Below, in pieces: positions 1 to 7,147 of a stretch of DNA of 46,801 nt. A program made the translations under genes and the position numbers. The stretch's first letter is position 1, and each line of letters starts with the position of its first letter. The notes beneath the pieces were generated by a model. That model was not told the origin of the DNA. It made no database searches and saw nothing but the letters and a program-made list of their open reading frames with translations. This DNA comes from Collinsella sp. AM17-1 (GTDB taxonomy: Bacteria > Actinomycetota > Coriobacteriia > Coriobacteriales > Coriobacteriaceae), in NCBI RefSeq assembly GCF_003470665.1, contig NZ_QRJZ01000020.1:1-46801 (forward strand), written 5' to 3'.

Positions 1-52
1 CGCGCCGCGCTGGGAAGGGCCGCGTAGCGGTCCAAGAAATCGTCCGCAGTCC

Positions 53-169
53 CTCATTTAAGTCTGTCCCCAATGAATGGTCCCCAATGAATGCCAAGCG
101 ACTTCCACTCATTTAAGTCTGTCCCCAATGAGTATGGGCATTTCACTCATTTAAGTCTGTCCCCAATGA
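53..169. repeat. Three copies of a 24-nt GGGGACAG-type repeat
   Basis: Three identical 24-nt units start at 53, 108 and 146. Each begins CTCATTTAAG and ends CCCCAATGA; copies 2 and 3 continue to AATGAG, so the ends form a CTCATT/AATGAG inverted repeat. A perfect 14-bp tandem duplication (GTCCCCAATGAATG) lies at 66-79 and 80-93. The unit read on the minus strand contains GGGGACAG, a theme shared with other intergenic repeats here. Bases 1-52 show no recognisable gene. Spacing of 55 and 38 bp is irregular, so this is not a CRISPR array. Confidence 0.75.
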
Positions 170-181
170 GTAGGGATAGAA

Positions 182-215
182 AAAGGCCCGGGTGCCGTGG
201 GGCATCCGGGCCTTT
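182..215 (-). terminator. Intrinsic terminator after rplX
   Basis: A 15-bp stem (182-196 with 201-215, one G-T pair) with a 4-nt loop. On the minus strand it is followed by a U-rich stretch. It lies 26 bases past the rplX stop codon and closes the rplC-rplX transcript, although most bacteria continue into rplE here. Confidence 0.88.
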
Positions 216-241
216 GCTAGCAACTTGATGTTGCGGGCAGC

Positions 242-547
242 TTAGAACTTGTGGCCGCACTTCTTGCAGACGCGCAGCTTGTTCTTGCCGTCCTTCTCGT
301 GACCGACGCGGGTAACCTTACCGCACTCGGGGCAGACGAGATTGACGTTGGAGGCGTCGATGGGAGCCTCCTGCGAAACGATGCCGCCCTGCTGGTTGGC
401 AGCGTTGGGCTTGACGGCCTTCTTGACGACCGAAACGCCCTCGACAACGACCTTGTTCTCGGCGGGGAGAGCACGCAGGATAACGCCCTGCTTGCCGCGA
501 TCCTTGCCAGAGAGAACCTGGACCTTATCGCCCTTCTTGATATACAT
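242..547 (-). CDS. rplX: Ribosomal protein L24
   Basis: Large-subunit protein L24 (101 aa), an assembly initiator that binds 23S rRNA. The N-terminus ([19 protein letters not shown]) is a typical KOW domain. The C-terminal half carries two CxxC pairs (CPECG near residue 72 and CKKCG near 94), so this is the zinc-ribbon (C+) form rather than the zinc-free form. The ATG is preceded by a GGGGAGA ribosome-binding site. It follows rplN by 13 bases and is the last gene before a strong terminator. In the usual order rplE would follow, and it is absent from the visible sequence. Confidence 0.96.
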   Translation of the reverse strand: MYIKKGDKVQVLSGKDRGKQGVILRALPAENKVVVEGVSVVKKAVKPNAANQQGGIVSQEAPIDASNVNLVCPECGKVTRVGHEKDGKNKLRVCKKCGHKF

Positions 548-560
548 ATATCTCCCCTAA

Positions 561-929
561 CTACAGGGTCTCGGGAGCGAGCGAGACGATCTTCATGTAC
601 TTCTTGTCACGAAGCTCGCGAGCGACGGGCCCGAAGATACGGGTGCCGACGGGCGAACCATCGTTGTTGATGACAACGCAGGCGTTCTCATCAAAGCGAA
701 TGTAGGAGCCATCCTTGCGGCGGATCTCCTTAACGGTGCGAACGACGACGCAACGGACAACGTCCTTCTTCTTGACGTTGGCGCCAGGAGTAGCCTCCTG
801 GACAGCACCGATGAACACATCGCCGATGCCTGCATAACGACGCTTGGAACCGCCAAGCACCTTGATGCAGCGAATCTTGCGAGCGCCGGAGTTGTCGGCG
901 ACGTTCAGCATGGTTTGCATCTGAATCAT
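561..929 (-). CDS. rplN: Ribosomal protein L14
   Basis: Large-subunit protein L14, 122 aa, which is the standard length. The start [16 protein letters not shown] and the C-terminal [15 protein letters not shown] region are diagnostic. L14 sits at the subunit interface and contacts 23S rRNA helix 95. In enterobacteria it is the first gene of the spc operon. Here it follows rpsQ after an unusually long 118-base gap with predicted secondary structure, so it may have its own expression signal. An AGGAACA ribosome-binding site precedes the ATG. Confidence 0.97.
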   Translation of the reverse strand: MIQMQTMLNVADNSGARKIRCIKVLGGSKRRYAGIGDVFIGAVQEATPGANVKKKDVVRCVVVRTVKEIRRKDGSYIRFDENACVVINNDGSPVGTRIFGPVARELRDKKYMKIVSLAPETL

Positions 930-954
930 GGTAGATGTTCCTCCGAACTAAGAA

Positions 955-1020
955 CCGAAGAGAGGTGCGCAGCCTTTATACGGCCCGTGGTATGCAAGCC
1001 AGGCATACGCACATCTTCGG
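955..1020 (-). promoter_or_regulatory. Structured rpsQ-rplN spacer
   Basis: The 118-base spacer can fold as a long interrupted hairpin. CCGAAG (955-960) pairs with CTTCGG (1015-1020), GTGCG pairs with CGCAC inside it, and GTATGC (990-995) pairs with GCATAC (1003-1008). It sits at the boundary that separates the S10 and spc operons in other bacteria. A TATAAA hexamer on the minus strand (975-980) could be a -10 box, but no good -35 is seen. It could be a translational control site or an RNA-processing site. Confidence 0.4.
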
Positions 1021-1047
1021 AAACGTACAAGTCGTAAGAGCGACTGC

Positions 1048-1308
1048 TTATTTAGCGCGCTCGACGACCTCGATGAGGCGCCAACGCTTCATCTTGGACA
1101 TAGGACGGGTCTCCATAACGCGGACGGTATCGCCCACGCCAGCCGTGCACTCCTCGTCGTGAGCGTGCAGCTTCTTGGAGCTGGTCATCATCTTGCCGTA
1201 CTTGGGGTGACGCTTGCGCTCGGTGATGGTGACAACAATGGTCTTGGCACCGGAGACGGAGGTAACGACACCCGTACGGACCTTACGCGAGTTACGCGAA
1301 TCAGTCAT
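1048..1308 (-). CDS. rpsQ: Ribosomal protein S17
   Basis: Small-subunit protein S17 (86 aa), an OB-fold primary binder of 16S rRNA. The sequence has the family core (RKVRTGVVTSVSGAKTIVVT, then ERKRHPKYGKMM) and the C-terminal pattern GVGDTVRVMETRPMSKMKRWRL. It starts with ATG 16 bases after the rpmC stop with an AGGAGA ribosome-binding site, consistent with the rplP-rpmC-rpsQ translational run. Confidence 0.96.
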   Translation of the reverse strand: MTDSRNSRKVRTGVVTSVSGAKTIVVTITERKRHPKYGKMMTSSKKLHAHDEECTAGVGDTVRVMETRPMSKMKRWRLIEVVERAK

Positions 1309-1324
1309 GTTCTCTCCTTAGGTC

Positions 1325-1540
1325 CTACTCGGCGACAGCGGACTTCTCCGCTGCGATCTCGCGGGCGCGCTGCTCCGTGAGGACGCGAGCGATGTCCTTC
1401 TTCACGGTGTTGACGCGAGCGGTGTTGTCCAGCTGGCTGGTGGCCATCTGGAAACGAAGGTTAAAGAGCTCGGCGCGCATTTCCTTCAGCTTCTCAACGA
1501 GCTGAGCGTCCGAGAGCTCACGAATCTCTGCGGGCTTCAT
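1325..1540 (-). CDS. rpmC: Ribosomal protein L29
   Basis: Large-subunit protein L29 (71 aa), a two-helix protein at the exit tunnel near L23. The N-terminal [21 protein letters not shown] and RAELFNLRFQMATSQL match the family. Its ATG overlaps the rplP stop codon by one base (TAATG), a sign of translational coupling. The C-terminus has a short Ala/Glu extension. Confidence 0.96.
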   Translation of the reverse strand: MKPAEIRELSDAQLVEKLKEMRAELFNLRFQMATSQLDNTARVNTVKKDIARVLTEQRAREIAAEKSAVAE

Positions 1541-2043
1541 TAGTTCTCCTCCTTGGCGGCGGCGGCGTCCTCAGCAGCCCACTTGGCCTCGAGAGCGGCC
1601 TCCTCAGCCATCTCCTTCTCGATGCGCTGCTCAGCGTTCTTGGCAGCAACAATCTTGGTCTTGATGGGAAGCTTGTGCTGTGCAAGACGCAGAGCCTCGC
1701 GAGCGACCTCCTCGGGCACGCCCTTGACCTCGAACATGATGCGGCCGGGCTTGACGACGGCCACCCACTCCTCGGGGTTACCCTTACCAGAACCCATGCG
1801 AGTCTCGGCAGGCTTCTTGGTGATGGGCTTATCGGGGAAGATCGTGATGTAGACACGACCGCCACGCTTCATGTAGCGGGTCATGGCAATACGAGCGGCC
1901 TCGATCTGACGGTTGGTGATCCAATGGGCCTCGAGAGCCTGGATACCAAACTCGCCGAAATGCAGCTCGGTATTACCCTTGGCCTGGCCCTTCATGGAGC
2001 CACGCTGCACCTTGCGGTGAAGAATACGCTTAGGGGCAAGCAC
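1540..2043 (-). CDS. rplP: Ribosomal protein L16
   Basis: Large-subunit protein L16, near the peptidyl-transferase centre and A-site t[23 protein letters not shown] and the [17 protein letters not shown] segment are diagnostic. At 167 aa it is about 30 residues longer than E. coli L16; the extra C-terminus is an Ala/Glu/Lys-rich helix-like tail (from about residue 137). Translation starts with GTG, whose G is shared with the last base of the rpsC TAG stop, so the genes are coupled. Confidence 0.96.
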   Translation of the reverse strand: MLAPKRILHRKVQRGSMKGQAKGNTELHFGEFGIQALEAHWITNRQIEAARIAMTRYMKRGGRVYITIFPDKPITKKPAETRMGSGKGNPEEWVAVVKPGRIMFEVKGVPEEVAREALRLAQHKLPIKTKIVAAKNAEQRIEKEMAEEAALEAKWAAEDAAAAKEEN

Positions 2044-2753
2044 TACTGACCCCTCCTCTCGGAGTTACGACGACGAGGACGGGAAGAGCCCTCGAGTGCA
2101 GGGTTGGGAACAGGCTGGCCCGGGAGCTTCTCGCCCAGGTAGATCCAGACCTTCACGCCGCAAGCGCCCATGGTGGTGCTGGCGACGGCCGTGCCGTAGT
2201 CGATCTTGGCACGGAGGGTGTGCAGAGGCACGCGACCCTCGCGGTACCACTCACGACGGCCCATCTCGGCACCGCCGAGACGACCGGAGCACTGGATACG
2301 GATGCCCTTAGCGCCGGCCTTGCGGGCGGACTGGACAGCCTTGCGCATAGCGCGACGGAAGGCAACGCGGCCCTCGAGCTGCTCGGCGATAGACTGAGCA
2401 ACGAGGTTGGCGTCGAGCTCGGGGCGCTTGATCTCGACAACGTCGACGGAGAGCTGGCCCTTGGAGACGCCAGCGACCTTCTCGAGCTCGGTGCGGAGGG
2501 TATCGATCTCGGCACCCTTCTTACCGATGACAACGCCGGGGCGAGCGGTGAGGATGATGACCTTCACCTTGTCGCCAGCGCGCTCGATCTCGACGCGGGA
2601 GACAGCTGCGCGGGAAAGACGCTTCTCGAGGTACTTGCGGATCTCGAGATCGTTACCGAGGGTCTTAGCGTAATCCTTCTCTGCGAACCAGCGGGAGCGC
2701 CAGTTCTCGGTGATGCCAAGACGGAAGCCGGTGGGGTAGACTTTCTGACCCAT
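2043..2753 (-). CDS. rpsC: Ribosomal protein S3
   Basis: Small-subunit protein S3 (236 aa) at the mRNA entry channel. The N-terminal [23 protein letters not shown], the KH domain ([14 protein letters not shown], residues about 75-90) and the C-terminal domain ([20 protein letters not shown]) are all present. It ends in a basic Arg/Ser-rich tail. It starts with ATG 6 bases after the rplV stop and overlaps rplP by one base. Confidence 0.97.
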   Translation of the reverse strand: MGQKVYPTGFRLGITENWRSRWFAEKDYAKTLGNDLEIRKYLEKRLSRAAVSRVEIERAGDKVKVIILTARPGVVIGKKGAEIDTLRTELEKVAGVSKGQLSVDVVEIKRPELDANLVAQSIAEQLEGRVAFRRAMRKAVQSARKAGAKGIRIQCSGRLGGAEMGRREWYREGRVPLHTLRAKIDYGTAVASTTMGACGVKVWIYLGEKLPGQPVPNPALEGSSRPRRRNSERRGQ

Positions 2754-2759
2754 ACAGCT

Positions 2760-3131
2760 TTACGCCTCCTTTCGAGGAGCAACGACGACGGTGATGTGGG
2801 AAGTACGCTTCAGAATGCGAGAAGCGGAACCCTTGGCGCGGGGACGGATGCGCTTAAGCGTCGGACCCTCGTCAACATAGGCAGCGGCGACAACCAGGTT
2901 GTCGGCACGCAGACCGTTGTTGTTCTCGGCGTTCGCAACGGCGGAACGGAGAACCTTCTCGACATCCACGGCGACGGCGCGGTCGCAGAAGTGGAGGATG
3001 TCGAAGGCCTGAGCGACAGGCTTGCGGCGGATCAGATCGACCACCAGGCGGGCCTTGCTGGGGGAAACACGCACGTACTTAGCGACGGCGCGAACCTCGG
3101 TGGCCTCAGTTTCAATAGACTTAGTTGCCAT
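2760..3131 (-). CDS. rplV: Ribosomal protein L22
   Basis: Large-subunit protein L22 (123 aa), which lines the nascent-peptide tunnel. [20 protein letters not shown] and the [24 protein letters not shown] beta-hairpin region are diagnostic; that hairpin is the known site of macrolide-resistance insertions, and none is seen. ATG start, 14 bases after rpsS. Confidence 0.96.
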   Translation of the reverse strand: MATKSIETEATEVRAVAKYVRVSPSKARLVVDLIRRKPVAQAFDILHFCDRAVAVDVEKVLRSAVANAENNNGLRADNLVVAAAYVDEGPTLKRIRPRAKGSASRILKRTSHITVVVAPRKEA

Positions 3132-3145
3132 TTACGGTTAACCCC

Positions 3146-3406
3146 CTATTTGGCCTTGTGGCCACGGAACGTACGAGTCGGCGCGAACTCGCCGAGCTTG
3201 TGACCAACCATGGACTCGGTAACATACACGGGCACATGCTTGCGGCCGTCGTGGACGGCGATGGTGTGACCAACCATCTCGGGGAAGATGGTGGACGCGC
3301 GGGACCAGGTCTTCACGACGTCCTTCTTGCCAGCCTCGTTCATCGCGGTGATACGCGAGAGAAGGCGAGTCTCCACGAACGGGCCCTTTTTGAGACTTCT
3401 GCTCAT
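3146..3406 (-). CDS. rpsS: Ribosomal protein S19
   Basis: Small-subunit head protein S19, 86 aa. The start [16 protein letters not shown] and the core [21 protein letters not shown] with [16 protein letters not shown] are textbook family signatures. ATG start with an AGGAGA-type ribosome-binding site, 32 bases after rplB. Confidence 0.97.
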   Translation of the reverse strand: MSRSLKKGPFVETRLLSRITAMNEAGKKDVVKTWSRASTIFPEMVGHTIAVHDGRKHVPVYVTESMVGHKLGEFAPTRTFRGHKAK

Positions 3407-3438
3407 AAGTGCTTTCTCCTAAAACTCGGTATCCGAAA

Positions 3439-4269
3439 TTACTTCTTACGGCGACGAATGATGTGCTGGTTCGAGACCTTCTTCTTCTTGCGCGTACGAA
3501 GGCCCTTCGTCGGCTTACCCCAGGGGGTAACAGAGGGACGACCAGAGGTGTGGTTCTTGCCCTCGCCACCGCCGTGCGGGTGGTCGACAGGGTTCATGAC
3601 GGTACCGCGGACGGTCGGGCGCACGTTCATGTGACGCTTACGGCCGGCCTTGCCGATGACGATGTTGGAGTGATCGGCGTTGCCGACCTCACCGACGGTG
3701 GCGCGGCAGGTAACGAGGATGCGGCGCATCTCGGAGGAAGGCATACGGACGATAGCGTACTTGCCCTCCTTACCCATCAGCTGGCAGGAGTTGCCGGCGG
3801 AACGGGCGATAGCAGCGCCCTTGCCCGGCTGGAACTCGACGGCGTGGATGAGCGTACCGACGGGGATGTCGGCGAGGGGCAGAGCGTTGCCCGGCTTGAT
3901 GTCGGCGTCAGAACCGGACATGATGGTCTGACCGACCTCGAGGCCCTTGGGGGCCAGGATGTAGCGCTTCTCACCGTCAGCGTAGTGCAGCAGAGCGATG
4001 CGAGCGGAACGGTTCGGATCGTACTCGATCGTGGCAACCTTGGCGGGCACGCCGTCCTTGTTGCGCTTGAAGTCGATCACGCGGTAACGACGCTTCACGC
4101 CGCCGCCCTGGTGGCGGGTAGTGATGCGGCCGTTGCTGTTACGACCGGCCTTCTTGGGCAGGGGCTCGAGAAGAGACTTCTCGGGCTTGGTGCAGGTGAT
4201 CTCGGAGAAGTCGGAGATCGTCTGCCAACGCCTACCAGCGGAGGTCGGCTTAAGGTGCTTTACAGCCAT
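3439..4269 (-). CDS. rplB: Ribosomal protein L2
   Basis: Large-subunit protein L2 (276 aa), required for subunit joining and peptidyl transfer. The chosen ATG gives [14 protein letters not shown], the normal family N-terminus, preceded by AAAGGGA. A longer frame to 4344 lacks homology and is rejected. The C-terminal segment [15 protein letters not shown], which includes the conserved functional histidine, is present. A 179-base spacer separates it from rplW, much longer than neighbouring gaps, and holds a hairpin and a conserved motif. Confidence 0.96.
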   Translation of the reverse strand: MAVKHLKPTSAGRRWQTISDFSEITCTKPEKSLLEPLPKKAGRNSNGRITTRHQGGGVKRRYRVIDFKRNKDGVPAKVATIEYDPNRSARIALLHYADGEKRYILAPKGLEVGQTIMSGSDADIKPGNALPLADIPVGTLIHAVEFQPGKGAAIARSAGNSCQLMGKEGKYAIVRMPSSEMRRILVTCRATVGEVGNADHSNIVIGKAGRKRHMNVRPTVRGTVMNPVDHPHGGGEGKNHTSGRPSVTPWGKPTKGLRTRKKKKVSNQHIIRRRKK

Positions 4270-4354
4270 TACAATCCCTTTCAATAGGAATCCGTTAGCC
4301 ATCGCAGACAGGGATTCGAGGTTCTGCCTCGGGTGCGATGACACCGGACGTATA

Positions 4355-4373
4355 CACGGTTCCGGGCGTGTCC
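4355..4373 (-). promoter_or_regulatory. Conserved GGAYACGCCCG-N3-SCGTG motif upstream of rplB
   Basis: On the minus strand this reads GGACACGCCCG, three variable bases, then CCGTG. The surrounding 26 nt (4350-4375) match the site before rplC (6215-6240) at 23 of 26 positions. It lies about 85 bases upstream of the rplB start. No convincing promoter follows it here. Function is unknown; it may be a protein-binding site or an internal promoter element of the ribosomal operon. Confidence 0.5.
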
Positions 4374-4393
4374 ATTTTATACGCCCAAAACCT

Positions 4394-4431
4394 TGAGCTC
4401 TCGCCTCCCCTTTTTGGGAGGCATGAGCTCA
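4394..4431 (-). promoter_or_regulatory. Hairpin in the rplW-rplB spacer
   Basis: TGAGCTC (4394-4400) pairs with GAGCTCA (4425-4431), and GCCTCCC (4403-4409) pairs with GGGAGGC (4416-4422), with a 2x2 internal loop and a 6-nt loop. No clear U-tract follows on the minus strand. It may be a processing site or weak attenuator lowering rplB expression, or part of a ribosomal-protein binding site. Confidence 0.5.
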
Positions 4432-4448
4432 CTCAACAGCAGCGAGTC

Positions 4449-4736
4449 TTAGGCCTGGTTGCCAAAGACCTCGATGGTGTCGCCCTCGGCCAGCGTGACG
4501 ATGGCCTTCTTCCAAGAACGGGTCTTGCCGGCGACATAGCGCACGCGCTTGGTCTTGGGCTTGACCGTCAGGGTGTTCACGCGAACGACCTTGACGCCGA
4601 AGATCTCCTCGACAGCGTCCTTGATCTGATACTTGTTAGCATCCTTGGCGACCTCGAACGTGTACTTGTTCAGCTCCATGCCGGAGAAGGAACGCTCGGA
4701 CACGATCGGACGGATGATGATCTCGTGGGCGGTCAT
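4449..4736 (-). CDS. rplW: Ribosomal protein L23
   Basis: Large-subunit protein L23 (95 aa) at the exit tunnel, docking site of trigger factor and SRP. MTAHEIIIRPIVSERSF and the segment FGVKVVRVNTLTVKPKTKR are family signatures. Its ATG immediately follows the rplD stop (TAAATG), so translation is probably coupled. Confidence 0.96.
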   Translation of the reverse strand: MTAHEIIIRPIVSERSFSGMELNKYTFEVAKDANKYQIKDAVEEIFGVKVVRVNTLTVKPKTKRVRYVAGKTRSWKKAIVTLAEGDTIEVFGNQA

Positions 4737-5363
4737 TTATACAAGCACCTCCCCGAAGTGAGCGGCGATGTCGGCGGGCATCAGCACAGCGTTGTTGTTG
4801 ACGAGATCGTAGGTGTTGGCCTCGTCGGCAGTGATGATGAACGTCTTGGGAATGTTGCGGAACGACAGGTAGGCGTTGACGTCCTCATCGCGAACGATGA
4901 TGGTCAGACGCTTGCCCTCAAGGCCGAGAGCCTTGAGCATGGCGACGGCAGCCTTGGTGGAAGGCTTCTCGAAGCCGTAGTCGTCGACGAGCACGAGCTC
5001 GCCATCGGCCAGCTTGGCGGACAGCGCGGAGCGCATAGCCAGCTTGACCTCCTTGTTGTTCATACGCTTAGCGTAGGAACGGGGCTTGGGGGCGAAGACA
5101 ACGCCACCGTGACGCCACTGGGCAGCACGGATGGAACCCTGGCGGGCACGGCCGGTGCCCTTCTGACGCCAAGGCTTCTTGCCGCCACCGGAAACCTCAG
5201 AGCGACCCTTAGCAGACTGGGTGCCCTGACGCCAAGAGGCCATCTGGCACTTGACGATGTGGTGCATAACGTGGATGTTCGGCTCAATGCCGTACACCTC
5301 AGCGGCGAGCTCGGCCTCGGCGACCTTCTTGCCCTCGCTGTTCTTTACTTCAAACTTTGCCAT
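4737..5363 (-). CDS. rplD: Ribosomal protein L4
   Basis: Large-subunit protein L4 (208 aa). The extended loop region (KKPWRQKGTGRARQGSIRAAQWRHGG, about residues 63-88) that reaches the exit tunnel is intact. In enterobacteria L4 represses its own S10 operon by binding the leader; here the nearest leader is before rplC, because rpsJ has been separated. ATG start with an AAGGAGA-type ribosome-binding site, 46 bases after rplC. Confidence 0.96.
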   Translation of the reverse strand: MAKFEVKNSEGKKVAEAELAAEVYGIEPNIHVMHHIVKCQMASWRQGTQSAKGRSEVSGGGKKPWRQKGTGRARQGSIRAAQWRHGGVVFAPKPRSYAKRMNNKEVKLAMRSALSAKLADGELVLVDDYGFEKPSTKAAVAMLKALGLEGKRLTIIVRDEDVNAYLSFRNIPKTFIITADEANTYDLVNNNAVLMPADIAAHFGEVLV

Positions 5364-5409
5364 TTAAGTGTTCTCCTTGGTATGACGCTGGGCTAAATGG
5401 GCTGGGCCC

Positions 5410-6030
5410 TTAGGCCATACGGATGGCGACGAGACCATTCTTGGCACCCGGGACAGCGCCCTTGACCAAGATGAGGTTCTGCTCGGCATCGATGCGGACA
5501 ACGGAAAGGTTCTTGACGGTAACGCGCTCGTTACCCATGTGACCGGCCATCTTGACGCCCTTGAGGACGCGCGCAGGATAGGCGCACTGACCGATAGAAC
5601 CGGGGTGACGCTGGAAGTGAGAACCATGCGTCATAGGACCGCGGCGCTGACCCCAGCGCTTGATGCGACCCTGGAAGCCCTTACCCTTGGAGGTACCGAT
5701 GACGTCGACCTTCTCGACATCAGCGAAATCAGCGACGGTGACGACCTCGCCGACCTTGTGCTCCTCGCCGTTCTCGACGCGAACCTCACGAAGGAAGCGG
5801 ACAGGCTCGACGCCAGCCTTGGCGAAGTGACCAGCCATGGGCTTGTTCACGTTCTTGGCCTTGATGTCGCCGAAACCGATCTGGACGGCGTCATAGCCGT
5901 CGGTTGCCTGAGTTTTAACCTGCGAGACAGCGCAGGGGCCAGCCTGGATGACCGTGACGGGAACGACGTTGTCGTCCTCGTCCCAAACCTGGGTCATGCC
6001 AATCTTGCGGCCGAGAATCATGCTGATCAA
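5410..6030 (-). CDS. rplC: Ribosomal protein L3
   Basis: Large-subunit protein L3 (206 aa), one of the two assembly initiators. [33 protein letters not shown] and [19 protein letters not shown] are diagnostic. The TTG at 6030 gives [12 protein letters not shown], which matches the family spacing of about three residues before ILGRKIGM. An ATG at 6021 is the alternative start and has no better ribosome-binding site. It is the first gene of the rplC-rplX unit, because rpsJ, normally upstream, lies about 14 kb away. Confidence 0.94.
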   Translation of the reverse strand: MISMILGRKIGMTQVWDEDDNVVPVTVIQAGPCAVSQVKTQATDGYDAVQIGFGDIKAKNVNKPMAGHFAKAGVEPVRFLREVRVENGEEHKVGEVVTVADFADVEKVDVIGTSKGKGFQGRIKRWGQRRGPMTHGSHFQRHPGSIGQCAYPARVLKGVKMAGHMGNERVTVKNLSVVRIDAEQNLILVKGAVPGAKNGLVAIRMA

Positions 6031-6050
6031 GATATGATCCCAACTCTCGC

Positions 6051-6102
6051 GTGGTCTTGGGACAATGCGTACGCCACCGAGCGTACGCCCCTAGAGGACC
6101 AC
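6051..6102 (-). promoter_or_regulatory. Folded leader upstream of rplC
   Basis: GTGGTC (6051-6056) pairs with GACCAC (6097-6102), enclosing a second stem in which GCGTACGC (6067-6074) pairs with an identical, self-complementary GCGTACGC (6081-6088). It lies 20-70 bases upstream of rplC. By position it is a candidate for feedback control by L4 or another product, as in S10 leaders elsewhere, but it has no sequence likeness I can recognise to known leaders. Confidence 0.4.
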
Positions 6103-6219
6103 TACTTACACGACGTGCTCCCCAGTCTTGTATTGCGTCCGGACTACCTGACAACCCTATTAAGCAGGCATTTTGTCCAGCCAGAATACTCCCCTGGTTA
6201 CACACAGCTGTTTAGTATA

Positions 6220-6255
6220 CACGGCTGCGGGCGTATCCATCGAGATTCATATTTC
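6220..6255 (-). promoter_or_regulatory. Conserved upstream motif of the rplC unit
   Basis: The minus strand carries GAAATATG (6248-6255), a 9-base spacer, then GGATACGCCCG-N3-CCGTG (6220-6238). The same bipartite arrangement with the same 9-base spacing lies before rpsL. With the rpsL geometry a weak promoter would be TAAACA (6209-6214) and GAGTAT (6186-6191). A TATACT directly after the motif is another possible -10. Confidence 0.5.
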
Positions 6256-6289
6256 ACTCACATTGTTTACGCAGGTAAAGTGCGTGGCA

Positions 6290-6446
6290 CGTCTCCCGAG
6301 CACGGCGGAGGGCCGGAGAAATATATTAAGGTCCCTGCTCTACAGTCCTGCGCAAGACGAAGGCCACATTAAGTGGCCTTCTTTGCGTGCGGAACTCGCG
6401 ATGACCTTAATATATTTCTCCGGCCCTCCGCCGTGCTCGGGAGACG
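6290..6446. repeat. Giant hairpin with conserved core, rplC-upstream copy
   Basis: A perfect 44-bp inverted repeat (6290-6333 and 6403-6446) encloses a 69-nt core. The core contains CTCTACAGTCCTGCGCAAGAC, an inner 9-bp stem GAAGGCCAC/GTGGCCTTC around ATTAA, then TTTGCGTGCGGAACTCGCG. The core is nearly identical to that at 23609-23677 except for compensated stem changes. It sits between the phosphatase stop codon and the rplC promoter region. No U-tract follows on either strand, so it is not a plain intrinsic terminator. Function is unknown. Confidence 0.85.
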
Positions 6447-6481
6447 ACACGTTGATGTCTGCTTAACTCTGCTCGTTCAGG

Positions 6482-7108
6482 CTAATGACTTTGTTGGGGG
6501 TCCACTATTTGCTGAAGAGTGAACTTGCATTGGGACCTATCGCCCTCTCCTTGCAAATCTTCCTCGTCAAAATCGAAAATCATGATGGCGCAGTTGGGGA
6601 GTTTTGTTGGGAGCTCGAAGCCCTCTGGGGCTGCAGCCTTGATGAATTGGCGGCTGGCGCTGCCGTGGCTTACTGCTAGGAGGGTTTCGACTCCCTTGGC
6701 GCCCATGAGATTGGTGAGGGTGTCTACCATGCGCTCTTGCAGCGCGCGGCTTCCTTCTCCTCCGAAGGGGACCAGATCCTCGCCGGGATCCCAGACGTCG
6801 GTAGGTAGCGCGTCGTGCGGGCCCTCTTCGAAGGAGCCGTAGCAGCGTTCGATGATGCCTTCGCAGGGCTCGGCAGCGGCGTCCGGACCGAGGAGTTCGC
6901 ATGCGACGAGACTTGCCGTGTCCATGGCTCGGCCTAAGGGTGATGAGATCACTTTGTCGGGGACGACGCCGTTGGCTTTGAGCCACGCGGCGGCTGCCTG
7001 TGCCTGTTGACGGCCCAGGCTGGTCAGCGGTGAATCGCAGCGGCCCTGGACCAGCTTTTTGACGTTGAATTCCGTCTGGCCGTGGCGGAGTAGATAGAGA
7101 CGCTTCAT
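6482..7108 (-). CDS. Histidine phosphatase family protein
   Basis: A 208-aa member of the phosphoglycerate mutase/histidine phosphatase superfamily. The catalytic LRHGQTEFN motif is at residues 7-15 (phospho-acceptor His9), a second active-site His lies in VSHGSASR, and Glu residues follow in the IERCYGSFEEG region. Such proteins dephosphorylate small phosphometabolites; the exact substrate cannot be told from sequence. ATG start with a GGGGAGA ribosome-binding site. It follows the metal exporter by about 40 bases and is probably co-transcribed with it. Confidence 0.88.
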   Translation of the reverse strand: MKRLYLLRHGQTEFNVKKLVQGRCDSPLTSLGRQQAQAAAAWLKANGVVPDKVISSPLGRAMDTASLVACELLGPDAAAEPCEGIIERCYGSFEEGPHDALPTDVWDPGEDLVPFGGEGSRALQERMVDTLTNLMGAKGVETLLAVSHGSASRQFIKAAAPEGFELPTKLPNCAIMIFDFDEEDLQGEGDRSQCKFTLQQIVDPQQSH

Positions 7109-7147
7109 GCTCTCCCCTTCTGCTTCAGTTACCTTGCCGGCACAGCC

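Noticed and set aside
42..54. GTCCGCAGTCCCT at the left edge equals the minus strand of 46749-46761 at the right edge, suggesting a circular join or a shared element.
   Set aside because: A 13-base match in both orientations is expected by chance several times in 46.8 kb; flanking bases differ. Kept only as a hint that both ends lie in repeats.
53..169. Possible CRISPR array.
   Set aside because: Only three short copies with spacers of 31 and 14 bases, part of which are themselves duplicated, and no cas genes nearby.
4312..4345. Possible tRNA-like T-arm (CCTCGAATCCC) upstream of rplB.
   Set aside because: No acceptor or anticodon stem can be formed. No tRNA or rRNA gene was found anywhere in the window.
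6215..6220. TATACT after the rplC motif as a sure -10 box.
   Set aside because: No acceptable -35 at 16-18 bases, and the matching rpsL site lacks TATAC while having a good promoter further downstream.
6290..6446. Giant hairpins as ordinary intrinsic terminators of the upstream genes.
   Set aside because: None has a U-tract on either strand, the arms are far longer than needed, and a shared core with covariation is not expected of simple terminators. A role in blocking read-through is still possible.
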